From the NCBI RefSeq assembly GCF_963678975.1, contig NC_089274.1:19803133-19867132 (forward strand): a stretch of DNA of 64,000 bases, in the 5' to 3' direction. The notes below the pieces were generated by a model. The model did not search any database. It was not told the origin of the DNA and saw only the letters and a list, made by a program, of their open reading frames with translations. Each line of letters starts with the position of its first letter. Positions within the stretch are counted from its first letter, which is position 1. The stretch comes from Dysidea avara (lineage: Eukaryota > Porifera > Demospongiae > Dictyoceratida > Dysideidae). The position numbers and the translations under genes were made by a program. Shown here piece after piece: positions 12,260 through 22,417 of the stretch.

Positions 12260-12786
12260 ATGGCGTAATATATATACCATTTAATTGTGTACTATGAAAT
12301 TTTAGCGACTACGTTGATGTACTGTACAGAAAGTAACCCATACAAACTTGTCATAAACTCTTGTCATGATTGTTAACGTACTGGCTACTGCTTAAGGCCT
12401 AAAACATTAACTAACAAAGCACAACAAAAGCAAACAATACCAGCTTAGCTTATTTCATGCAAGTTATATGCATAGCACATTTAGCATGTACCAAATGATT
12501 CCAGTTTTATATAGTAATAAGTTTACAAATACTATACTGTAAGGGATATTCCATGCATTGTTACTGGAATGTTGTGATAGTAAGGATCATTAATTTGTCT
12601 ACTGTGTGTGCATCAGAGCATCATCCTCAGTCTCCATATTGGAGTATAGTGTTTGATAACAATGAAGCTTTCCCTAGTATGGAATGCTGGTGTAATCTTC
12701 TACTGAAGAGAGTTCAACTTTATCACAATCTACTGTTTGTTTTTTTTTGATAGTGCCAAAGCTATTACATTCTAATATGGCCAGCA
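9155..12786. other. Non-coding 3' half of unit A
   Basis: AT-rich sequence matching the 3' halves of B and C in patches, for example 10,340-10,760 with 36,667-36,870 and 53,300-53,640, and 11,400-12,720 with 32,770-34,130 and 53,860-55,225. It includes one copy (about 9,780-9,910) of a dispersed segment built around a 'CAGGTAATTGTGGATA ... GTAATGTCTGG' core. An (AT)n tract sits at 12,224-12,254. No gene is supported. Confidence 0.5.
12224..12254. repeat. (AT)n microsatellite
   Basis: Uninterrupted TA dinucleotides of about 30 bp after ATG. The matching place in units B (about 33,690) and C (about 54,790) has only short TGTACATAT sequence, so the expansion is specific to this unit. Confidence 0.9.
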
Positions 12787-12945
12787 AATTTATACAGTGT
12801 TCATCACAGAGTGTATACTGGTCCAAAATGGTCATCACAACTGATTGAATGGGCAGGGAAACATTTCTCAACATCCATGTTCTTAAACTATGAGCCTGCA
12901 AGTCGTGTTGTGATCTCGTCATTTTCAATACCAATAAAAGTTTGA
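12787..12945 (+). pseudogene. LCMT1-like exon fragment at the A/B junction
   Basis: The segment encodes, with a disrupted frame, a stretch resembling leucine carboxyl methyltransferase 1, the enzyme that methylates the PP2A catalytic subunit. FITEC is read at 12,800-12,814; about 12 bases present in the unit D copy are missing, and the reading resumes in another frame from 12,823 with SSQLIEWAGKHFSTSMFLNY and ends at a TGA at 12,943. The SAM-dependent methyltransferase core elsewhere in the family is not visible nearby, so only one exon is represented. A GCAAGT after the NYEP codons could be a non-canonical GC splice donor or simple decay. The frame-breaking deletion supports a relic. Confidence 0.6.
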
Positions 12946-14707
12946 TGTCAGTACCCTTCAATTATCATTGTGTCTAATTAAATTTTTGATATTACACTAT
13001 TAAGACATCAGGTGTCTAGTCTACATTGTGATAGTTATGAATGACTTTGCTATTTCCTGTGTACATAGCATACTGTAAACTTTTGGCAAATATGACGGTG
13101 ATATTTGCCAAATTTTTCCTCAACCAAAGTTTCTCTCTGTATGTTATATGAGCTTGGGTTATATCATTGTTTATGTTCAAGCGCAAAAATTTGTGGGAAA
13201 AAAGTGATTCTTAAATCAATTTTTCGCTTCTTTCTATCCATTTGGGCAATGTTCGTGTATAAGTTTTGTTGTATATGGTTTGCTGTTTTCACTCAACACA
13301 GTACAAGCTTGTACGTAGCTATTATAACCAGTTGGTCTAATGGCATGGCAAAACTTAAGCTGTGCTGTTAATAACTGTTATCATAGAGGTTCATATAAGA
13401 AGAATTGTGTTAGTATGTGATAGGATTGGCCTGTACATGTACACAAAATCAACTTATTTGTTAGCACAGACTTTTCCCTTCACTAATAAATTGGATTCCA
13501 TAATTAATAAGTCTGCTTTTAGGGGTTGCTATCTCCAGACAATGCTACGATGCCTGAAGATGGGCACCATTTTGAGGGGATGACGTCTTATCAGGTTGTC
13601 TTCGGCTCACCAGACAAATAACTTGTACTTTTCTTTATGTTCTAGTAGGTCTTGAAATACCATAATTCAGCCTGGTGATACTCCATGTGGCTTACTCTTT
13701 CATTTTGGCATACTAGTATTCACTCAATCCCCTCCCTTTGTGAGCATCCAAGCTCATGAAAAATCTATCCAAAATGGCAGGAAAACCTGGGTGACTGTTT
13801 TTGTAGACAATCTTGGAGGTATGAATTGCTTTATATAACATGTGCATATGTTGTTGGATCACATGCTGAGCTGTAGCAGATTAAAAACTTACAAATCCTG
13901 ACATCTCAGTACTTTTCCATGTGTGTGTTTTTGCAGAAACAAATGTATTATGTCATGATGACCATGAAGACTGTAGAGTTTGATTGGTGTAATTTAATGC
14001 ACATTGTTAGTCAGGGACACTAATATTAGTACTTGTGTGTATCGTCATGTTGCTGTTGCTTGAAAACATTATAAACCGCTTAAGGTCTGGTATAAGACAT
14101 TCCACATGAGTATATGACTACAAGTAGCTAACCTATTTGTGAGTACTCTATTATCACTTAATTCAAATACTAAAATCCATAATTGTTTCAGCTCTATACA
14201 AACCCAGTCACATATATTTGGTAGATTAGCTAGACTGGCATCTGGTTACCATTAACAGTGTATCCATATTTCAATAGTCTATACCATTTCTTAATCTTAT
14301 TCTATGAAACTATCACATTTGTTCTAGTACGTACAATAACAGTGTTCAGGTGACATTGTTTACTGATGCATAACTAGTATGTCCAGTTGTCCGAGGTGTA
14401 GTTATCTGTATAGATAATATTTTGATGTGCTCATATTTTAAAGCCATACCGATTAACAGTTTACTAAACCTCGTGTACTTATAAACCATATCCGCACTTT
14501 TACATTAATAGGTTTTGTTTATTTGTTCTATAAGATATTTTACGTATGTAACAGGAATAGCACAACTTTAACCCTAACCTGTGCACCTAGCAGAGGATGT
14601 ACATATAGTATTGTGTGGAATGTTAATAACACCTTATGTTGATCTATAGTGATGATATCTTGTGGAGAATACAACCTCGTAGAATAATCTTGTAGTGACT
14701 TATGCAG
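12946..14707. other. Non-coding spacer nearly identical to 37,181-38,920
   Basis: Differs from the unit C copy by scattered substitutions and a few short indels, such as a 22-bp stretch near 14,185 absent at 38,418. It includes a 12-bp-stem hairpin at 13,083-13,115 (TTTGGCAAATAT and its complement). The open frames at 13,105 and 13,362 shift frame or length between the copies and are not supported as genes. Confidence 0.6.
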
Positions 14708-15049
14708 TAGTGCTGAAATGAATAGCAATTTTTACTATTCGAATAGTTGTGAACAAAACGACCGAATATTCGATTATTCTTTAAGCTTATACTTCTATTG
14801 AATAAGTACTGAAACCTTTTGTTAGGAGCAAGGTAGCGAAAGCCTAAGCACTATTTCTAACAGTGTCTTTTCTAAAATAGAATATTTACAACATAGATAC
14901 ATCACTTCATTCACAATCTTAAGTTTCAAGGCCTTTCCATCTGAATACAGTGTACAAAGCGCTAACGATTATTCAAATAGTGTGTTAACGAATCAAATAG
15001 TGTTATACCGACCGAATAGTCAAATAACTGAATAATCGTTTCAGCACTA
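14708..15049. mobile_element. hAT-like MITE 1
   Basis: A 342-bp insertion with ends TAGTGCTGAAATGA and the complement of TAATCGTTTCAGCACTA. Flanks TTATGCAG and GTATGCAG form an 8-bp target duplication with one mismatch, typical of hAT transposons. Unit C has the empty site (38,925-38,935). The interior carries subterminal CGAATATTCG-like repeats and no open frame. Confidence 0.85.
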
Positions 15050-18000
15050 GTATGCAGTGTCAGCAATATTCTTTGTTTGCCATGCAATGAAGCATATATA
15101 TACTGACATGTAGAGAACGACTAACATATATTAGTTAAGATGACCAATACTCATATGGAAGCCTCATGTACTCCTATAAAAACTAGTGTCCATACCATTA
15201 CAGTAGCACACTGTCCAACCATATCAGTGACATTAGCACATGATATGTTGTAGACAGCGGTCATGGGGGTGGATGTGTACAATATAGTATCCATCTCCTG
15301 TTATTTATTTGTTTTACAGTTCAATAGCTGCTAATGACACTTTTGGTCAAGCGATGAAGAAGAATATCAAAGTAAACTTATAACATGTCACCGTTTCTGT
15401 TTGCCATGTTCCTGTTAGGCTAGAAGATGTCCACTGTTGGGGATTAATGCTTGTCCAAATCTGGAGTCACAGACATGATGGTAGTGATCACACTACACTG
15501 ACTCCTACTAATCATCCCATCATCATCCACTTTTGACCATACGTGTGGGCCATTGTATGATTAATGGTGTGTGTGAGCACCACTGGAATTCGTTGATTTA
15601 TGTTGTATTTCAAGACGTCCAACTGCAACACATCCCATTGGGATTTTAATTAAAATATCAAAATTTCCTAGTAGTAGAACCGTTATATATGGCACTACAG
15701 GAGACCAGTATTACAAACTTTGTCGCCATTTGTGATTATGTTGAAGAACATGTATGGCACTGATATCACTAATGAGGAGTTGTACGCTATGAGGAGTTGT
15801 GCTTTCCACAGCAAATATGATAATAATTTCTCCTCCACATCTGTTGAAGTCTCTTGCTTGAACAGTTCAACCTGGTGTATGCATGAAGGCCTTAAACTTC
15901 GATGAGTTAATAAACATGCATGCATAGGATCTAAATGTGTACAGTCAGCAGTATATTTGGTAATGAAAGCAGAGGATGTGTAGTGTGGGCCATCTGACCT
16001 TGTGTGGCCTCATTATATACTTTGACATGTTGAATGGTGTACTGTCACAACGGACAGAATGTAGTGAGGTAATATACATTACTAACTTATCTAGTGTCCT
16101 GAATACTACACACATCTCTTATGTGATGTTTATGCACATTGCACTACTAACTGCTGTGACTACAATTTTATTTTTACTAACATTTGATTCAAGATTTAAT
16201 TCAGCACTGACCGTGAAGTATTCACTGTTACAAACATTCCTTTTTTACATTGACGTTAATAACGTTTGACTTATAGGATGAAAAGTGCATGGTGAAATAA
16301 AAGTGTAATCATTTTCATTATTAATATGAGGCCATACAATATAGTATCAAATCTCATCTGAGGCAGTCTAGTAAGTATGTGATGAAGTACTTCCTGTGCA
16401 GTTGATTTAAAAATTACACAACAAATTTCCTAATGCTGTCTTGTGATCACAGTATACTGAGGTATAGCTAGCATGTGGTAATATGAGTTAGTAACAATGC
16501 TCCACACATTATCACAATAATACATTTATAATTTTAGACGTACTTTGTGTGTATATACACTATTTGTATAGTGTACTGTGGTTTGCTAGCAACAGAGACA
16601 TCTTAACAATGGTTGGTTAGCTGCTTGCGCAGTTGATATACCAAGTGATCCCCATTAGGTTTCATCCGGCACATACATAGCATGTTAGAGTCCAACGTCA
16701 TTAACCATGGTCACGCATGGCAGTGTTAGTCAGCTTAAGACATTACGTAGTACCATTAGGAGATGCTGACCGCCAACAACCATCAACCTCCCAGACATGC
16801 ACACAAACACCATTCTATTTTTATCGACGATGTAATACTTTATTGTAGTCAGAAATTCTGGATGTGTGGGAATTGAGGATATTAGTTGTTTACATTTAGT
16901 GCATGTGCATAGTATCATTTTGATGACAAACATGTGTATTATTATCCATACCCATACACACTTGGTCCTTCTATATAGTGTTGTATTTCTATTGACACAA
17001 TTAGCTGGTGTCAACTTAGCCAAGGGATGGCTCACAGATAGGATATAACTTGGAAGTTTCTTCATATTAATTTTGCAGATGATGTGATTTCCATAAGAAG
17101 TTCAATACTTTTGAATGTACTTATATCATGTAGTGATGCTAATTTTCTTTAGTTACATAAATTACCTTTTATACATACAATCTCATAGAAATGGTGTCAG
17201 TTTATTTCTCCAATAGGGAACGTTTCTGAAACAACCATATTCTGGTTGGTGTCATAATCGTTGTTTTAATTGGTGGGGCACAGTAACAGTAAACAAGAAA
17301 CAATCTGATGTCCACAATTGATTACACCAGCATATATATCTGTGATCAATTGTTGATAGCTTATCACTCACTTAATTGATGTTTATCGGAGGCAGTGTAA
17401 CATACAGTTAAAGTTGAGTACTTATCACAGCTGATGTTTTATATGATAGACTAAATTCTACAACTGTCAAGTCTCTATATGTCTATACACATCCTACATT
17501 ACATGACCTTACTTAGAGTTGTATATGTTTTCTGTGTGTATATGATGTACTTTGATGTTTAAGTTATTAGTGTACAGAGGCCAAACATGTGAGAGTATGT
17601 GACGTAGACTACATGTGTATGGCAGTTGTAATCAAATAAATCTTGTCCTTTTAGCTAACTCATAACTACAAGTGTTGGAATGACAGGACTGAATGGGGTT
17701 TGATCAATTTGTGTACTAAATTGAGAAACCGCTTATTTATGACTGACTGATCAGATCTCTTAAGAGGCCTAGGTATATAGTCATAATCTTGACATTAAGA
17801 CTTGGATGTAGAAGAAATTCCAGACCCATGCATGCGGTGGTGAAATGATTCTCCAGCAACATGCAATCCGGCTTTTTGATAGTAATAATTCTTCCAGGCA
17901 CCACAAATATGCATAAGAAAATCTTTGTTTAGTCTCACCCATCCCATTACTACTCCATAAGAAAGACCATGCTTATCACTCAAGAGGTTGTCAATCTCTT

Positions 18001-18061
18001 ATAAAACTCAGTGGCAGCATCACCCATTCCACAAGTGGTGGTGAAAATTAAGGGAGTAAAC
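15050..18061. other. Spacer upstream of ankyrin copy 2
   Basis: Collinear with 38,935-42,880 of unit C apart from the deletion near 16,640. It contains the conserved open-frame block at 15,393-15,536, annotated separately. In this unit the dinucleotide site near 15,570 is only GTGTGTGTG, whereas C and D have long expansions there. Other frames (15,695-16,269; 16,730-17,065) are interrupted in the other copies. Confidence 0.5.
15393..15536 (+). other. Conserved open-frame block of unknown function (unit B copy)
   Basis: Reads VPVRLEDVHCWGLMLVQIWS followed by HRHDGSDHTT and ends NHPIIIHF then TGA. The unit D copy (57,419-57,604) keeps almost the same peptide with an upstream methionine, while this copy has an in-frame stop at the preceding part and the unit C copy (39,487-39,640) has a net frame change across the middle. 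An AG precedes CTAGAAGATG, so it could be a 3' exon after an intron. I do not recognise the family. Confidence 0.25.
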
Positions 18062-18536
18062 CAAGGGCATCAGAGTAGGTGCGACCAGTGAGGCCAGAGC
18101 CTCACCACTTTTTGGCTCAGTGAAATAAAACAAATTTAAACTTGATGAAGCCAAACTAACATGTAATACTTGGCATCAATTTAATAGCAATATGGACAGA
18201 AACAACACTAACTTTCACTCAGAACAGCTTCATGTCGACTTTGTCCATATTAAGCGCCTCTAAATAATTACTGTTATACTAGCTTTGGCTTTGTTTCTCT
18301 TTGTAACTGCTTCGGAAACACTACTGTTTATTAATATATAGACACAAATGATAAGGTTAGGAGTTAAACAGTATTATGGAGGTGCTTTTTGGCCAGTCTC
18401 CATTGAACACTTGCACACAGTACTACAACCAAAGAGGCCTCCAAATAGCATCTCTAAATGTGCAATTTTAACAATTTCCTGGGGGCATGACCCCAGACTG
18501 AGCCTTACCACTTTCACTTTTACTCTGATGCCCCCG
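18062..18536. mobile_element. hAT-like MITE 2
   Basis: A 475-bp insertion with ends sharing GGGCATCAGAGTA in inverted orientation. A perfect 8-bp target duplication, GAGTAAAC, flanks it (18,054-18,061 and 18,537-18,544). Unit C shows the empty site GGGAGTAAACAAAAC at about 43,442. The internal open frame (18,348-18,542) runs into the terminus and is not a gene. Confidence 0.92.
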
Positions 18537-18996
18537 GAGTAAACAAAACATTCCCTACTTCATGAAGTATTCTCACCTCTTTTCCTTATCATGACATCCA
18601 GAACAGAATTGGGAGTTGATTTGAGGGTGCAGTAGGGTTAAAAATCCTGACATCAAAATATGACCTCTCAAATCTTCCTCCTCAAAAGCCATTAGCTACA
18701 ATGTCTAGCCTTGCATTATCATCACAGTTGGCTGTTTTGTTTGGAAGGGTCTCACCAGAAAAAGACTGAAGGTGGGGTTCAATGACAATGATGGTACAAT
18801 AGGTCGGCAGTTACATCCCGTACTTCATTATGTCTCCCCACCCTTTGGACAAGACAGAACATGATATGGTAAAAGAGTGACCACAAGCACAGGGGGTAGA
18901 TGGGTAGCCAATGATAATGAAGTCAAGTGTAATTGCATAAGCACAAAGTTGTATGAATTCCATGGAAGACAAGAGAGCCAATTACATGCACATACT
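18537..18996. other. Spacer matching 43,445-43,924
   Basis: Highly similar to unit C over its whole length. The minus-strand frames seen in unit C (43,467-43,932) are broken here, so they are not retained as genes. Confidence 0.5.
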
Positions 18997-19375
18997 CAGG
19001 GCCGCCCAGAGAAATTAAGGGGCCCAGGGCAATGAATTAAATTGGGGCCCCAAAGGCAAGGAAGTTTCCATTCTGAATCACAACTTTACCCAAGCTGTAA
19101 GTTGAAGACCAAAAAAAAAATTAAAAAAAATGGAGATATGGTTGCATGGTTACCATGCAACCATATCTCCTTATCTATAAGCTTACTACACTGCTCCTCT
19201 GAAGAATACTGTGACTGCTCTATTAGAGTATTTAGATCTGACTGCTCTATTAGAGTATATCGATCTTTTAACAAGTATTCAAGGGGCCCTTCATGGGGCC
19301 TCCTGGGGCCCCTTTCAGGCTGGGGCCCGGGGCAAAATGCCCCCCCCCCCCCCCCCCCCCCTGTGGGCGGCCCTG
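18997..19375. mobile_element. hAT-like MITE 3 with poly-C tract
   Basis: A 379-bp insertion with CAGGGCCGCCCA ends in inverted orientation and an 8-bp target duplication with one mismatch (CACATACT at 18,989-18,996, CATATACT at 19,376-19,383). The interior is mosaic: a perfect 19-bp-arm palindrome at 19,132-19,170, two GACTGCTCTATTAGAGTA motifs at 19,213-19,257, and a run of 22 C at 19,340-19,361. Proline-rich and glycine-rich open frames across the C run are artefacts. Confidence 0.88.
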
Positions 19376-19674
19376 CATATACTTTTCCCAACTCAACATG
19401 CAATCTTGTTATGCGCCAAACTCCCGGCCAAACTTTAATAGGGGCCACAGCAGCTGTGCACATCTTTGGTTTGTGTGAAAGTAAACTCTTGTAGCTATGT
19501 AGCCAGCAAGACTTCTGTAAGCACAGTAATGGTGCCTGCCCCTTTGAAGCTTACGTTGAGCACGGGTGCCGCCTTTTAATTATAAATACAGTACTGTACT
19601 GCTTCACATGTATATTTTATATTCGTTCGAAGAAAAACTGTAGGGTGTATAGGATCTATGCTGTAAACAGCGCA

Positions 19675-19720
19675 TGACGTCATTATACCTCCAATGACTT
19701 CCGGTAATCGCTATATAAAT
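19675..19720 (+). promoter_or_regulatory. Core promoter of ankyrin copy 2 (CRE, CCAAT, TATA)
   Basis: TGACGTCA (19,675-19,682) is a full cAMP-response-element palindrome. It is followed by CCAAT (19,691-19,695), CTTCCGG (an ETS-type site) and TATATAAAT (19,712-19,720), all within 50 bp and about 80 bp before the ATG. The same order and spacing occur at copy 3. CREB/ATF control is an inference from the motif. Confidence 0.65.
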
Positions 19721-19797
19721 TCGTGAGCGCTTGTCACCTTCGATCATAACTCTTTCTTAAAGTGAACTGAGTGAACGAAATAAAGTGAGATATATCA

Positions 19798-20709
19798 ATG
19801 ATGGAAACTGTGTTTAAGTGCAAGAATTATTCCAGCGAACTGCTGAGTGCGAAGCTTAAAGCTCTAACCTCCCTGAAGAGCGAGCTGAAGAGTAGCAAGG
19901 CTAAACGAAGGGTCACCTTTCCAGCCAACGTCATGTTGCAACAAGCCATCAGCGATGGAGACAAAGAAGAGATCAAGAAAATAATCACCAAACACGGCAA
20001 GAGTGTCTTGGATCTTAAAGACCCGACTGGAATGCCGCTGTTGCACCGTGCCATCTTTGAAGATCAGTTTGAGTGTTTTGAGCTGATGGTAAACGAAGGT
20101 GCAGATCTCCTCGCAGCAGACGAGGAAGGATGGAATGCGTTACACGTGGCCGTCTCGTTTGAAGACATGGACGCAATTGAGCTGCTACTCCAACACAAGC
20201 CAGAACTGATCAATACTCGCACCATGGACAGTTTGAGACCGATCAATGTTTGCGAGTCAAACTGTGAACTTTGTGCTTACCTTCTCCAAGCAGAGGTCAC
20301 ATATCTGAAAACCAGATCGGTCACACACTGGGATAGTGCCAACTGCAAACGAGAAGAACTAGAACTATTGAATATTGTAATGATAGTGAATGAAGAGGAC
20401 GAGAGGAGCACTAGACAAGTACGACAAAGTGCCCTACACCTGTCAGCAGCTAAGAACTACCTTGGACTGGCTTACTACATGTTGGAGAACCAGTTATTAA
20501 CAGTAGACTGTGAGGATTATGAACATTGGACAGCACTTCACTTAGCTGCTCTACATTCCAGCATGGACGTGTTAGTACTACTCATCCAATATGGCGCTAA
20601 TGTGGAGAAGTTGACCAGTTGTTACAAGAGTCCAGTTGATCTGGCTGATGATGAACTGACATTAGAATTGTTGAGACGAGGCTGTGAATATATTGAACAA
20701 GCTATGTAA
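19798..20709 (+). CDS. MYPT-like ankyrin-repeat PP1-binding protein, copy 2
   Basis: Intact single-exon gene for 303 residues, about 94% identical to copy 1. The PP1 docking motif KRRVTF lies about five residues later than in copy 1 because of a short direct duplication that adds ELKS just before it (KSELKSSKAKRRVTF). The ankyrin layout is unchanged. Distinctive changes include PANV for PVNV after the motif, DQFE for DQIE in the second repeat, DAIE in the third, and a final GCEY for GSEY. The upstream promoter is intact and the stop is followed by a conserved 160-bp 3' flank. It begins with two methionine codons, either usable. Function is inferred as PP1 targeting or inhibition; partners are unknown. 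Confidence 0.9.
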   Translation: MMETVFKCKNYSSELLSAKLKALTSLKSELKSSKAKRRVTFPANVMLQQAISDGDKEEIKKIITKHGKSVLDLKDPTGMPLLHRAIFEDQFECFELMVNEGADLLAADEEGWNALHVAVSFEDMDAIELLLQHKPELINTRTMDSLRPINVCESNCELCAYLLQAEVTYLKTRSVTHWDSANCKREELELLNIVMIVNEEDERSTRQVRQSALHLSAAKNYLGLAYYMLENQLLTVDCEDYEHWTALHLAALHSSMDVLVLLIQYGANVEKLTSCYKSPVDLADDELTLELLRRGCEYIEQAM

Positions 20710-21417
20710 TTTATGTAACATATTGTTATACGGGTTTGTTTACTGTAAAAATTTTTAATCATTTTCGCTGTCGTTTTTTTATTTGTATTTATTGTATTTT
20801 TGTGCTCTGTATTGAAAATGTCCATCAAGCAAATAACAGTTATCATCAAGTCAACAGCAAACTTCTGCACTTTGGACCCCTTTATACTATATATGGCTAC
20901 AGGTACTACAGCACTTGGTGGTCATCCATATAATGATTGGCCTTTATATGCAAGCGAACTGTATAGTGCTATTTCCCTTTAGCCCAAAGTGTACTGTGAC
21001 ATGCACATGCATGTACTGTGCATATACATACGTACATACATGGATAATATTAATGATGGTATGGGGTATCCACGCCCCACATGGTCTAATCATGTCATAT
21101 AGTATACTGCAAATTTTGATTTTCATTTACACTACATTGTCCTTGCTGGGTTGGACCAGCCATACCACAATAGCTACAATACTTGATTAGCATTAGCTAT
21201 TTTATTACCTTCTGTAGAAAGGAATTGTTGTGTTTACAATAATAGTTCAACTATGCTATCGGAAGCTACAAATGAATAAAGGCTTTATGCAGTGGTGAGT
21301 CCTCCCCACAGCTGTGCAGGTTACTAGAAAATGTGTCCTATCATAACTGATCCTATTCATAGCACTGATAGTAGCTAGTTGTTTCAATATTGCTCACATG
21401 CTTTACATTGTGTTGTA

Positions 21418-21587
21418 GCTTGTTGTATGAAAGTATTTCTCCATGTAAGGAAGAAACACTTGCTAAAATTAAGCCAATTGTATACCGTGGGGAATTAATC
21501 AACTACAGACTAAGAGTAGCTACCACAAATGTACCAGGTAGTGTTATTGTTGTTCCTGTTAATAACACAGATCATCACACGTACTGA
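21418..21587 (+). other. Possible exon relic of unknown function
   Basis: After TTGTGTTGTAG, which would serve as a splice acceptor, the frame reads LLYESISPCKEETLAKIKPI and continues to VIVVPVNNTDHHTY and a stop. In unit C (46,376-46,540) the same frame hits a stop after the LIN codons, so the peptide is not preserved. I do not recognise it, and decay or chance are both possible. Confidence 0.2.
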
Positions 21588-21902
21588 TGCAGTACATTGG
21601 CTATCATGATGCACTATATATATACCATCCACGTATACATTACAAATACTCTAACAGAGCATTCATGTGTTGTGTCACTAATAATTATGCATGAAGTGTA
21701 TTGTAGAAAACAGCCACTATAAATATGCATTTAGCTAATGCATTTATCAAATCAAGGTATCATCCATTATTTTCAGTCTATATGCAAGTGTACAAACAGT
21801 ATGTTATAGAGAGGAGGGGCTGAGATTACATGTATGCTTTTTTTAATGCTGTTAACATTTTAATAAAATAATATGTAGTATAATCATCTCATGTTTGAAG
21901 GG

Positions 21903-21939
21903 TACCCACCCTTTTAACTGTTCCTTAAAAGGGCGGGTA
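21903..21939. repeat. Small conserved hairpin
   Basis: ACCCACCCTTTTAA and TTAAAAGGGCGGGT pair with one mismatch around a seven-base loop. The same hairpin is kept in unit C at about 46,849-46,886 with one loop change. It may be a structured transcript end or a small MITE remnant. Confidence 0.4.
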
Positions 21940-22417
21940 ATTTCTATGATGTGTGCACTTATAATTATACAGATTCCCCAAGTCAATTAATAGTGATAGA
22001 AACTTCATGATATTGACATGCATCATGATAGTACTTGATTGACAAGTAACTTCATGCATATGCACCACAGCGTGATAAGGAGAAATGCATAAATCATATT
22101 TAAGTTTGACAAGATCACTATTATGTTATTGTTGTTTCAGTCTAGAAAAGAAGAAAACCGCTAAGTAAAAGGTACACCAATCATGATAGTGGAGAGGCCA
22201 TTATCATTATTACAATTTTAACAAAATATGATGAAATTTGAAATTTCACAATTATTACCTAGTTCTAGGTAAAACTGATTGCTTATGTAAAGGATTTTGT
22301 GAAATTAATTGTTGTCTGTGCATACATGTCCCCATTGAGCCACACTTTACTTGGTTAAGCTTCTCACCGAATACGTACATAGTTTGAAACTAATGGAATT
22401 TGCATAATTTAAAGTTA

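Larger units (their letters stand above)
1..12786. repeat. Tandem duplication unit A (5' end cut by window)
   Basis: This is the first of four collinear, diverged copies of a large duplicated segment. Bases 1-2500 match 59,478-60,378 plus 62,734-64,000 (unit D), 40,200-42,560 (unit C) and 16,040-17,670 (unit B). The ankyrin gene region matches the other two ankyrin regions. Bases 6240-6600 match 23,330-23,560, 7,900-8,160 match 24,836-25,080, and 9,500-12,720 match the 3' halves of units B and C. Apart from the ankyrin gene I see only transposon-like repeats and AT-rich non-coding DNA. Similarity to B and C outside the gene is clearly lower than B to C. Confidence 0.75.
20710..22417. other. 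3' flank of ankyrin copy 2
   Basis: Closely matches 45,662-47,360 in unit C. AATAAA at 21,274-21,279 may be the polyadenylation signal, about 565 bp after the stop. It holds an open-frame block at 21,418-21,587 and a hairpin at 21,903-21,939, both also present in unit C. No other gene is seen. Confidence 0.5.

Noticed and set aside
12674-12961. 95-codon minus-strand frame
   Set aside because: Antisense to the LCMT1-like exon, whose plus-strand similarity is convincing.
16730-17065. 111-codon minus-strand frame
   Set aside because: Interrupted in the matching parts of units A and C, so not conserved as protein.
19042-19494. 150-codon plus-strand frame and 125-codon minus-strand frame
   Set aside because: Both run through the poly-C tract and terminal repeats of hAT-like MITE 3; the proline and glycine runs are artefacts.
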